From positions 287,501 to 351,500 of the forward strand of contig JAWDGP010005075.1 of the NCBI GenBank assembly GCA_033675545.1: a DNA stretch of 64,000 nucleotides, given 5' to 3'. Shown here one piece after another: positions 12,706-24,041 of this stretch (position 1 is its first letter; every line of letters starts with the position of its first letter). The notes under the pieces are model-generated. The model worked only from the letters and a program-made list of their open reading frames with translations, made no database searches and had not been told where the DNA came from. This DNA comes from Elysia crispata (taxonomy: Eukaryota > Mollusca > Gastropoda > Plakobranchidae). Position numbers and translations under genes: made by a program.

Positions 12706-12851
12706 TATTCAGACACGTTTCGTGCATGCTGTGGTTTAATCGAATCAAGTACCGATAACTCTCCTTGATATATTGGGAGCATTGAACAAGAGCGACCGAG
12801 TCAGAATTTGATCCTATCAATCTTTGCCTTCATCGTTATTTACCAAGCAAA

Positions 12852-15800
12852 ATGGCCACCCTAACACCCCGTGACATCGTACTTTTGTGCATTTTCTTTT
12901 GTATTACCGATATTTCAGAGGGCGAATGGAATACCCGAGACTTTCAGAGGCGAGAGCACAGCCTGGTGAAACCTTATCAAGGTAGAGAATAGTTATAAAT
13001 CAAGATCTATAGATTTAAATCTAAACCTACATTGGAAGGATCTAGATCTAATCTAGACTCTAGATCTAGATTAATTAGTCCCATTAATCTACTAACTAGA
13101 TTTTAGATCATTTCTTAAGATAAACTTAGATTAGACTAATTTCTATCTAAGTCTAGATCTAAATGTAAACTGAAGTAGACTTCAGCAACATGGGAAACAG
13201 CTCATTCTAATAAAGACTATATATGGGTCATTCTACTGATAATGGGCTGTGGCTAATTACATTATAAAACATCTTTTAAATTAGTTTCAGGTTGGTTGTC
13301 AAAAGCAATCAACTATTAAATCCATTAATAAATGATTATAGAATCAACTCCAAGCAGGGCTATCGTCACAAGTCATTCGTTTGAGACTAAAAGACATTTG
13401 AAAGACAAAAAACGGAGTTAAAATATACGTGAAAATCTAACACGGTGATATAGACTTAGAAAGTACCATAAAACAAACTCAATGGCAAAATTTAAAAAAA
13501 TCAAGGGGAGGTATTGCTTTGAAAAAACACAAAGAAAATATAATTCCACATCCCATCATTAGCATTTTAGCCATTTTAATGTAATTAAAAAAACAAAACT
13601 GTGTTAGAAATATCACAGCTTTCGTCCGAAATCAGGGGTTGAAAAAAGTGCCCCAACCGATAAAGGTTTAGCTTCCCAGCCTTTCAGAGCGAATGTGTGC
13701 GTAAGACGAAGTGATGGAGTATATTGTATCTGATTGGTTAAAAATCTCCTCAACATACGAAGGAGAAAATGAAAGTGGAAGTTTGGGAAAGTAAACTTCG
13801 TCCAAAAGTGACGTTTCTAACGTGACCTCGGCATTTCGAAACTAAAATACCGTTAATAAAAGAAAGACAACCAGAGTATGTCCGACACTACCGACTAGCC
13901 CTACTTTCGTTTTTATCACAGTTCAAAATGGCGGACACTATGAAAGGTAGGTTTGAACGATTGTGTCCGAGCTTTGGATTCCATGTGAGGGTTCTAACAG
14001 TGATGTTAAAAAGTGATGTTTCTAACAAACGAAGGAATATTTTAGTCTCTAATCCAAGATTTAACAAGTAATAGATATTGTCACCAATGGCAGTACTTAG
14101 CAAAGCTTGTGCCCCTATTTTTGCTACTTATCAGTTCTACTTCAGCTATATAGATCTAAGGAGAGGTGCTTGTGAAAACTTGAGTGGACGAAAGTTTCCT
14201 CTTTGTCCCAAGTGAAGTTTCTGACAAAGATGATACTTATTTGCATTGAAAGTTAAATTGTGCATATTTTTATACCAGACTAGAACTATCATGTAAGTTT
14301 TTCTTTACATCATGAATAAGTATTGAGGCAGAGTAAACTTTTAGTGCCATACTGGAAATTACGTTAGAAATATCACAGGACAAAGAGAGATTTCAGTCCA
14401 TGTGGTGATTTTAAATTTAACTTTTTCTTTCTCGTTTTACATCATGTGCTCAAATAAATCGTGTGTTTAGTACAATTTTCTCTATAGAATGTAGTAATTT
14501 ATAAATGGTCACATTTTATGTATCATGTTAAGAAAAAGGCACCAGGATAGTTTTCTTTTAAGGCTTTTATTTAATTTTTTTATCCTGTGACATTTCTCAC
14601 AGATATTTTGCCAAATAATATATATTGGTCTTGTTATTCTGTTTAATGGTTGGTTTACTTAATGACACAGTTCTTCATAAAACTGGCTTCTATTTTTACC
14701 TCTTTTTGCCTTGCAGCATTAATTAAACTGTGTTCTTTAAATGTTATAAAATAATGGGTTTTTTTGTCCTGTGACATTTCTCACAAACATGCATAAAACC
14801 TGAAATCTATGTTCATAAACATGAGATAATGAATTACTCTTCACGTGTGTGTCTTCATCTTACACATACTTCCTGCCTCTGTTATTTCTTAGAGCTGACG
14901 GCTATGTTTTTGTAAACAAACAAAATGTAAAGTTTGCACTGGCGATAAGTGTTTTTGTCCAGTGACATTTCTCACTATTTGGTTCCATTATTTAAACCAT
15001 AGAATATTTCTGTCCTTTTTTTTATCACTGTATAGTCTTCTTTTGACTTAATAAAGTTTAAAATATCTTATTTTCAATGATTTGGTCTTTGATTTTTGTT
15101 TTTTTTACATATTTACTTTGTCCATGTTACGTTTCTAACGTTAAGTATTTGTCACAAAAAATTAGAAATATCTCAAAATTGAAAATTAGTGTTGCTCTGC
15201 CACTTTCTATGTTAAACAACAACATATCAACACATGCACACACCAAATTTGGAGCACATGCATTAAATATGAAATTTTGCCTAAAATGTTAGAAATTTGC
15301 CCAAAATGGGTAGAATGACCCATATACTTTCTTTATCTATGAAAAGATCATTCATTTATAAATGTAACTTAGGCTGTATAGCCTGTTTGAGTAGGTGAGA
15401 CCAAAGAGTGGCTAGAATTAGAAACTAGAAGTGCCCTATTGAGGGTAAATAGGTACCAAGGTAGCTGCCCATTTTAATTTTTTAGTAAAGTTGTAACAAC
15501 ATGATGTATGAATATTGTAACTTTGTAAGATCAAGATTACAAACAGGAGGAGATTTTACAAAATAATTGATCTCTTCTCCTTCCTCCTCTTTTTGGTAAA
15601 TTTGCAGATATCGCCCCAACTCCCGTAGGTAACTATTCGTTGATTCGTTGTCTTTTAATGTTTCTTTTGCCTAGATTATTGCATTTTTGGTACTAAAATT
15701 CGTCGCGTTTGGTTATGTAATTTCTAAAGTACATAACAGTTAGATGGAATTAATCGTGACTAATGAGACTGTCCTTGTCTAGATCGATATCCTCATTTTT

Positions 15801-18800
15801 GGAATGAGAAAGTAGTGCCTCCAGTTTTGGAATTGTGCGCATACGCTTGTAGTTGGGTAGGTAAAGGATAGATGCCCTGGTCAAGAAAAAGTGGAGAAGG
15901 CAAACAGAACTTGGACCAGCATCAGCAAAACATGCAACACAAAAATGTTTTATAGGTTGAAAAGTATTTATTTGTGACAAATAAAACCTTCATATTTGTG
16001 CTCGGTGAATCAAATTCGTTAAAAAAACATGCATTTTTAAAGCTATAAAAAGAAGTTGGGCTGATATCTGTAAACTTACCCTCTTCTTCTTCTTCTCCAC
16101 CTTCTCGAATTTCTTCTTAGATTTCTTCTTTTTCTTCTTGAACTTTTTCTCCTTTATCTCGTGTATTTAAATCTTAGATTTCTTCTTTTTCTTCTTGAAC
16201 TTCTTCTCCTTTATCTCGTATATTTAAATCTTAGAGACGTACATCTACATCTAGAATCAAAATCCACACTAGATCTAGATTCTAGATTTTATTTCTAAGT
16301 TTATAATTAAGATTCAAGGGGGAAAAATTCTGGAATATTTTTTAAAATGCGCTCTTATTTCATTGAGGGCACCAGAGTTCCAATCAAAGGGGTGCAAACT
16401 TAAATGCCTTTGCCCCAAAATTTCATATTTACTTTTTGTGGGAGAAGTTTGCATTTTGATCTTTGTACATACAGTATAGCAATACAAACTCTATGATATG
16501 GATTTCTAACATTTTTAATAATCTTTTAAAGTAGTAATGCAGTTATATGGTAGAAATTACTTCTTTCCTGTACTTGTAAAATGTAGTTCTAAACTTTTCA
16601 AGCATGTACATACACTTGACATTGATTGTTAGTGGTTTAAATGGACCTTATAGTTGACAATGATACTTCACTCCATTTACTTTTTAAAAGGCAGTATTTA
16701 GACCTAAGAAAATGAAACATACTATGCAGGTTCTGGTACCTGTGTATGAATAAATGTGATAAAGTAAGGCTAAAAAATAGATCTTTGTATTGATGCATTT
16801 ATATTTTATCTACATAAATTGCTGAGAGTACATCTATGTTCCTGATCATGTTTTGAACCTTGATTAGGATCGAATGTGACTTTTTACACCATGGAATATC
16901 AAAACAAGAGGCAGGACGAATTTTTTAAAGTTATCCATGGTTTTACAAATCACATGTGTAAGAAGGTTGATGGCATACCCAATAAACACTTTGTTTGCAT
17001 CATATGATCTTTGATCTATGTAGCATCATGGATTTCCTTTACTACATGGGATCTTCCAATGGAAGTTTCATGGCCTCTATATGCAAATTACGGGAATTTT
17101 CATAACTTTCAGAAGTTTGCTATGGCAATAGAATTTGTGATTTACACAGACTGTAACTTTTTGCAATTTCACATCATATCATATGCAATATGGTAAAACT
17201 TCTTTAAAATGGAAAGTATTTCTCATACTCAATACCAATTTATGATGGACATGTCATTTAACTAGGGGAATGATTTCAATTGTAGATCTCAGTTTACTGA
17301 TGTAATTATGATCTATTTGTTCCTGTACAACTGTGTTGGACTAGGTCTCCTAATGGACCTCATGATTTTTTTGCAAAGTGGGATGCAAAAATAAATGGTG
17401 AAGTTGTTCTAGGGAATCTGCTGTTTTATACATTCTATGTTCATTTCTGATAACCCATTTTGTTTGAGTTCAATATTTGACAAAAGCTGGACCAATTTTT
17501 GATGCCAGAACACATCAACTGCCATTATTGCATTCACAAATTAAGGGCAAAACTAAACTTGTGAAATGGAATTTTTTAGCACTGATTCGTAACATTTCTT
17601 TGCAGTGAAGTGATTGAATGTGGAAGATCAGAGACACTTCTGGCATCAACCATTATGTCAAAGTTTAATGGCAGATTCAACTTTATTAATGTCAATATTG
17701 GAAATTCATACTAGTCAAATTTTCCTCATGTAGGTTCTGGCATGAATGTTCCTCAATGGGACTTCCTTGGAAGCACTATGGTAACTAACAGTTATATTCG
17801 CCTGACACCAGACAGACAAAGTAAAGCTGGTGCCATATGGAACAATGTGGTGAGTAACTTGAGCTTCTTGAAAGCAAAAAATTCTACACTTTCCAATTGC
17901 ATACATGGTTCTGTCATCTTAGTGATCACTAGTCCAGCAGATCCTTCAATGTCCTGCTTGTCATCTGTTTTGTTTTTATGGAAAGCATAACTGAAAAAGA
18001 TTCAGTAGTCCTCTTGCTATTGCAAATTCCAGACAAAGGCAGTCTTTACTCCTCTATGTATTTGTCTCTTCAGACAGCTATGGAAAGAATGATTTTGAGT
18101 CCTTGAGATTACAATTACACTGACGAGAGCCATTTATGACTGTGTAAGGAAAAAGAATCTTGAAGGAAAAAACAGAGGCTCAGGGTCATGTTAAGTTTCC
18201 AATTCAGACATTATTTTTGGTAAAGTTTGCACATTTCAGATATATATCTCAATTTTTTTGAGTGACTTAAACCTATTACTTTTAAATCATCATGCTCCTA
18301 TTTTCTTAAAATGCACCAAATTTTAGTAGGTTATATTTAGTTAAGCGAAAATCGTGACTTAGTGTTCACCTCTATATATCTAATCTATGTTTTTGGTGTA
18401 CTGAAGCACTATCAATAAGCAGCTTAACTTACAAGTTTGCTATCATCCTGGTTAGCGTTGACTTCCTTCACTTGAAAATAAGATGCAGCACTTGCTCTTC
18501 CATAATTTGTCTCTGCTTTTGAGGGTGTAATATTTTTATTATTCAACTGTGAAGTAAATCCCCCATTATGGGCAGTTCAAATTTCTTTTTTTTTTTTTTC
18601 GTGTTATTTTCTGGCTGGTCTCCATAAGTAATATATTGGACTTGTTTAGCAGTTTCATGTAGTGAACATATTTTTATGCTGCTTATTTTCTTTATTACTC
18701 TTGATGTACTTACTGCTTTTGTGTTTTAGATGACATTTGTCTCTTTAGCATGCAGTGGGCTCACACTGAGTCACAACATGTTTTAGGTGATACTTGTCTC

Positions 18801-21800
18801 TTTAGCATGCAGTGGAGTTGCACTTAGTCACAACATGTTTTAGGTTGCAGTTGTCTCTTTAGCCTACAGTGAAGTAGCACTAAGTCACAACATGTTGTAG
18901 GTGATACTTGTCTCTTTAGCATGCAGTGGAGTTGCACTAAGTCACAACATGTTTTAAGTTTCAGTTGTCTCTTAAGCCTGTAATCAAGTCGCACTAAGTC
19001 ACAACATGTTGTAGGTGGCAGTTGTCTCATTAGCATGCATGGACTCTCACTAAGTCACATTCATGAAAATAATAGCTGACCCTCCCATTTCTTTGTTTGG
19101 GTTGGTGTCATTTTCCATTTATCATTTGAGTGCTGTTTTAGTACTTTACAATTCTCAGTGCATTTCAGGTTGTCAAGGCAATTTATAATGCATAGTATAA
19201 TTTTCGTATATGATTGATACAACTAATTGATTTACCATTAATTTATTTTTAACTTTATTTCTTTTGTTAATGCTGAAAAATGGCTTGGGATGATGATTGT
19301 ACTTAACGTATAAGTTTTGAGTTTATAGTACATGGAAATTCATTGTTACCATTTCTTCTCAGCAATTAAATCATGACACCTGTAGCAGGAACAAGTTAAT
19401 AAAGTAATAATATGTGGTGTCAAACTATTTGAATATCTGTCCACTCATATTTTTTTTTGCATCAAAATGATACGTATTTTTGCTTTGTTTCAATCGCATC
19501 AGCAATGTTTCATCCAAAACTGGGAGCTGCATGTTCAATTCAAAGTGCATGGTGGAGGCAAAAGTTTATTTGGAGATGGTTTTGCTATTTGGTATTCTAA
19601 AAACCGAATGGAATCAGGTGAGTTTGCCATTGTTAATATCACATAATGTTTCCTTTTTTTTTTCTTTGTTCAGCACTCTATAGCCTCAGCATGACTATTT
19701 ATAGTATCTATATGAAACAATTTGCTCTATTTTGTTATTCCTGGCCACAGCTGATTCATTTTATAAATGCAGGGATCTCAATTTTCCGTGGTTTTTGTTT
19801 TTTCCGAGGTTCCACGATCGATAGCTTCCGTGACTCCGTGGTCTTCCATATTTTTTTTTGTGTTTGTTTTTCTCATATTTCTTCGTTTTTAAATGTTTAA
19901 GACATATAATAAATTGATGTCTTTTTTAATTGTATTACACTCTAATATTTTGCTCCCCGGCGCACGCTGTTTTTTTTTTTTATTTTTGTTGTGTTGTGCG
20001 CTTGTGCAAAAAGTTCAGTGGTTTTCAAGATTTTGAGTGGAGATCCTTGTAAATGATTGTGTAAGTAGTGTCTAAATTTTGTGTTGAAATTCTATGTAGT
20101 TTAATAGTTTGGCTTCTTTTTATTGCAGGTTCAATATTTGGCAGTGCTGACCCATTCACTGGACTTGGCATCTTTTTGGATACCTACAGCAATCATAATG
20201 GTCCTCATAATGTAAGAATCATTCTATAAAATTTCAGTTTTCACAATTTTATATTTATTACTCATGATCTTTCATAGGCAAAGGTACATTGTCATGGACA
20301 CATCACAGATATATTTTGCGTTAATGTATGGGTAAAAAAACTATTTTAAACCTCTCATTTATTTCTTTATTCTCAAACTTTCTCATGTTAGCTTCAAATG
20401 CTTTCACATCAGCAATAAATTTCCAACTTATGAAAAAAAACTATCATAGTCATTTAAACAAGATGTGATTACAAAAAAAAATATTCGAAATTTTTAAATC
20501 AAGCAGTCTACAATTCTTAATTCTCTTGCTTTTTTTTCGTTTTGTTTTCATAAGTCTCACTTTAACTGTTGTCTAGGTTAAATAATTATGCATTCATGCA
20601 AACTTTTTTGTACTGGTATATTCAAAAGTCTAATTGTATTCATTACAGCATAATCATCCCTACATTTCTGCCATGATCAACAATGGTTCTCTGATGTATG
20701 ATCATGATACAGATGGAACTCTTACTCAGATTGCAGGCTGTGAAGCACAATTCAGAAACAGAGATTATGATACATACATTGCCATTAGATTTGAAAACAA
20801 TAAACTGACTGTAAGTACTTGTAATAGTTATATTATTACTTCATTAAGCCGTTAAGATTCTTTTTCGAGGACACTTTTTTAAAGTGATAATGGTAAGCTT
20901 TTGCTTATTTATTTTGTTTGAATAAAGATTAGAAATGAATGGCTCATTGGGTAACATATGAAGAGATGTTTGAGTTATTTGCAGTGATTTTGAGGGCTTC
21001 TTTACATTTACCTATACAAATGAGTTGCAGTGGTTTTACTGCGTATGATTTATAATAAAAGGCTCTTTCTTAACTCAAGGGAAACGGAAACATACATCCT
21101 GGTAAAAAAGTTTTATTTTTTTTTCTAAAGTGAACAAATATCTGAAGCTTTGGAGAGAATAATCACATTTCTTTTATGTTTTTCTAAATGCAATTTTTTT
21201 TTCTCCGTTGTAAGGTTTCGACAGACATTGACAATAAAAGTGGCTGGAAAGAGTGTTTCGTTGTAGATGGTATCAAGTTACCTGTTGGGTATTACTTTGG
21301 AGTTTCAGCTGCCACAGGAGATCTGGCAGGTAAGTACTGGATCCTGCGGTCTTATCATCCTGTCATGTTAAATTTGATCAGGAATATCTTCAGTAAATGG
21401 AGCGCGACCCAGAATTTTGACAATTTAAGATATTGTTATATATCTAGAAGAGTATTTTTTAACAGCTTATAAAGTTATATGAAAAAAAATTATGGTGTTT
21501 CTAAACCTTAAAATGGGTCATTTTAGGTCTAAATAGAAGGAGAAAAAAGCAACTGTTAAATTTTTATCTTTGAAAGACCTCAGATTTAGCTCAGTGTTAA
21601 ATTGGGACAATTTAATTAATTCACCCTTGATGTCTCATATGTTGATCTTTATTTTTTCTGAAGGTGCTTGTTGGTTTTAGGTATTAACAGAGAATAAAGG
21701 AATGATGGCAAATGTTGTAAGCCTATCCCCTCTCTGACGTACTGATAAGGATATTGTATCAGTCCATCTGAAGAAAATGTCTTTTTTCTTTTTCTTTCTG

Positions 21801-23327
21801 AAACTAATGAAATTTTCAAAGACTGAAATCACTGCCCCTTTTCTTTTATTTGTTTAATATAATAAATATTTGATCACCAAGGCAATTTAAAAAAAAATGT
21901 TTTTTCCTCTCCAGATAATCACGATATTATTTCAGTGAAGTTTTATGATCTTGATGGAGTTGACGCAGTGAGTCTTTAAATCCTAATTACATCATTTATC
22001 ACTTAAATAAGAGTATGTTAATTTCGTTTTGACACCTCATGTTAGCAAAAATGAAAACAACAACAACATACAACCAGTGCCATTGTGTTCATATGATATG
22101 ACCAGTTTCGATACTGTTTTTAAAATTAATTAAGATAAATACAGCTGAAAAAAAATTAGGAAAATTATCAATGAATAAAGCTGTGTGTGGCACATAAATA
22201 CATTAATTGTAAAGATTTTAATCATAAAAACATACCAAATGCAAAGTTCTCTCCATTGTTGGTTTTGTTTGATTTGTCCTCAGGAGAACACTGCACCATA
22301 CACAGGCTTGCCTGAGGCTAAAGTGATGGAAGCTCCAAGAGGTAAGTTACATTTTCAAAAACAATAAATTGTTGACTACTTTTTTTGTTAGTGAAGGTGA
22401 AGAATGGCTTTTTGTTTCTCACCGCACAAATAATTGATTCAGTTTGTAAACATGTTCTGTAATAAAATCATGCATTGTGTTACTTAGGTTTAATGACAAT
22501 GATAACGAAAATGAAAATTTTGACACCCTCCCTCCACCCGATCATATTTTATTAGGATGATAGTATGATTCATATTTGAATAAAATCATCGAGTTTCTTG
22601 AATCATATAGGGCTAACCTTTTTTCTAGTCGACTTCTTTTTTTTCTGTTTTTTTTTTAAACACACTCAATTTTAAAGTAATCCATAATGCTAGAATAAAG
22701 TAAGTGTAATAGTGAAATTGTTCTGGTCATTTCAAATTTGAAACTTTCTTGTTCTCGAATACGTCTCAAGTAGCCCGTGATCTCTCAGGTTACTAAAAGT
22801 TTATATATTGATATCAAATGCCCAAATTAATTAATAATTGGCGGTGTAAATGTTAAATTTAAAAGTAAATTCAGAATATCTTTTATCCAAAGTTGTTCCA
22901 TTTGTTATGTGAGGGGGGAAAAATATTTTTTCTGGTTTGCAAGTATCTTAAACAATATCTGATTCAGAGTAAGACTATAGCTTGTAAAATTCTTCCTATT
23001 GATCCTTGCATTGTTGAAAACAAGCTTAACCATAACTGCGTTTTTATAAAGAACAGAAAAAAAAATGAGTTATAGGAATATTATTTATTCTTATCTTGAA
23101 AACTGCATTTTAAAGAGAAATCTTACAGATTTTAAAAATTGATTTGTAATTTTGTTTTAACAGATCGCATAGATGACGCTAAAGGATCTTATCTGCTGGG
23201 CAGTATGACTGGCTGGAAGCTGTTTGTCATCATTATTCTTCTCATCATTGGAATAGGTGTCTGTGTCATGGTTGGGGTGATGGTCTTCCAAAAGCAGCAA
23301 GAAAATTCCAGGAAAAGATTCTATTAG
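12852..23327 (+). CDS. LMAN2: L-type lectin VIP36/VIPL (LMAN2/LMAN2L-like), nine exons
   Basis: Early-secretory-pathway cargo lectin binding high-mannose glycans, 331 aa. Exons: 12852-12981, 17734-17849, 19503-19617, 20129-20211, 20649-20810, 21215-21329, 21915-21967, 22284-22341, 23164-23327. All junctions are GT-AG and the phases are consistent. A signal peptide covers residues 1-24, then REHSLVKPYQG opens the lectin domain (about 33-258). Family-conserved calcium/sugar residues are present by motif alignment: Asp107 (GDGFAIWY), Asp138, Tyr140, Asn142 (LDTYSN), His167, Asp170, and TGDL at 236-239. Cys179 and Cys216 match the family disulfide. Asn160 (NGS) is a probable glycosylation site. 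A membrane anchor covers about 297-319, followed by a short cytosolic tail ending RKRFY; the Arg-Lys-Arg form resembles ER-resident VIPL, while KRFY alone resembles VIP36. The body shares features with both, so this may be the pre-duplication invertebrate orthologue. Intron 1 (4.75 kb) holds transposon sequence. Confidence 0.93.
12985..13170. repeat. CTAGAT-rich simple sequence in lectin intron 1
   Basis: Irregular reiteration of AGATCTAGAT and related hexamers just after the exon 1 donor. Similar CTAGAT clusters recur at 16258-16285 and 53092-53110, so this is a dispersed genome-wide simple sequence rather than a local array. Confidence 0.7.
13224..15322. mobile_element. 2.1-kb TIR element with phased GTGACATTTCTCAC boxes
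   Basis: The ends are inverted copies of TGGGTCATTCTAC (13224-13236 and 15310-15322), with weaker complementarity for about 12 more bases (…TGGGC). They are flanked by TATA on both sides (13220-13223, 15323-15326), giving a TA or TATA target duplication. The interior has no credible transposase: open frames are 71 aa or less. It carries repeated boxes of the form GTGACRTTTCTMAC, usually preceded by TTTGTCC, in forward orientation at 13808, 14013, 14212, 14587, 14771, 14962 and 15126, and in reverse orientation at 13603 and 14363. Spacing is about 165-205 bp. The superfamily is not assigned; the TA duplication would fit Tc1/mariner-like elements. It lies entirely in lectin intron 1. Confidence 0.7.
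16116..16240. repeat. 57-bp tandem duplication in lectin intron 1
   Basis: Two near-identical 57-bp copies beginning CTTAGATTTCTTC at 16116 and 16173, with a partial third start at 16230. The unit is pyrimidine-rich and follows a CTT microsatellite. Confidence 0.85.
18724..19065. repeat. 58-bp minisatellite in lectin intron 2
   Basis: Nearly six tandem copies of about 58-60 bp, each with TTGTCTCTTTAGC and AGTCACAACATGTT. An antisense open frame across it encodes a degenerate 19-20 residue repeat (CCDLV..L..RLKRQL) and is an artefact of the array. Confidence 0.9.
19770..20049. mobile_element. 280-bp non-autonomous TIR element (hAT-like ends)
   Basis: The left end CAGGGATCTC (19770) and the complement of right end CAAGGATCTC (20049) form a short imperfect inverted repeat. 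The element is flanked by identical TAAATG at 19764-19769 and 20050-20055. CAGGG-type ends are usual for hAT elements, but hAT duplications are normally 8 bp, so the superfamily is tentative. There is no coding capacity. It lies in lectin intron 3. Confidence 0.6.
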
Positions 23328-24035
23328 AAAATACAATGTGCTCAAGTTTATGTGTATGTTTGTTTAAACCTTTTGCATGTGTTGATCATGTATACTGATA
23401 TGCTCTGTTTGGAATAATTTTGGCACAGAATATTTTCTGACACGAAGACAGTGATGATTGAAATTAGACTTAGATGCTGTGTAAGGAACTCTTATGAATT
23501 GCAGGGAACACAATCCTTCATTCAGTATAGATCTGTTGTTTGCTTTGATCTTTTAATCACAAAGTTTATGAAGCAAAATTGCTTTCAAGCAGACGTTTTT
23601 TTAATATTATCAGAAATCATTTATAAAAAAAAAGAGAAACATATTTTATCTACCCAAAGAAAAAGGTCATTTTCTTCCTGTTATCTGGACTGAATATTTT
23701 TCCAACTCTTTTTGAAAAGAAAATAATTTGTTATCCAGAATAATTATTTATTAGGAGTAAAAGTTTATCATATAGAATAATATGTAACTTCCTAATAAGT
23801 TTCTGTTGAAAAACTATGCTTTATTATCTTTTAAATATGCTGCTTGTAGCCAGCTTACTTATAATCACAAAGCCGCAGTGAAGAAACTTTCCAATTGTTA
23901 TAACTTTTAAAACAAAAAGGTAATGGTTCTCATAATCTTTGATTGACATATGTTTTTTAATCGTCATTTTGATATCTCTCTATCATTGATTTTTGTTGGT
24001 TACATATCTCCTTGAGTAGGCCTACATTGATACAG

Positions 24036-24041
24036 AATAAA
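24036..24041 (+). promoter_or_regulatory. Candidate lectin polyadenylation signal
   Basis: AATAAA about 700 bases after the lectin stop. Another AATAAA at 25297-25302, followed by an A-rich tract, and one near 27042 are alternatives. The sequence alone cannot show which is used. Confidence 0.3.

Noticed and set aside
18824..19036. Minus-strand frame encoding a Cys/Arg repeat peptide
   Set aside because: It is the translation of the 58-bp minisatellite in lectin intron 2, with no start, splice or domain support.
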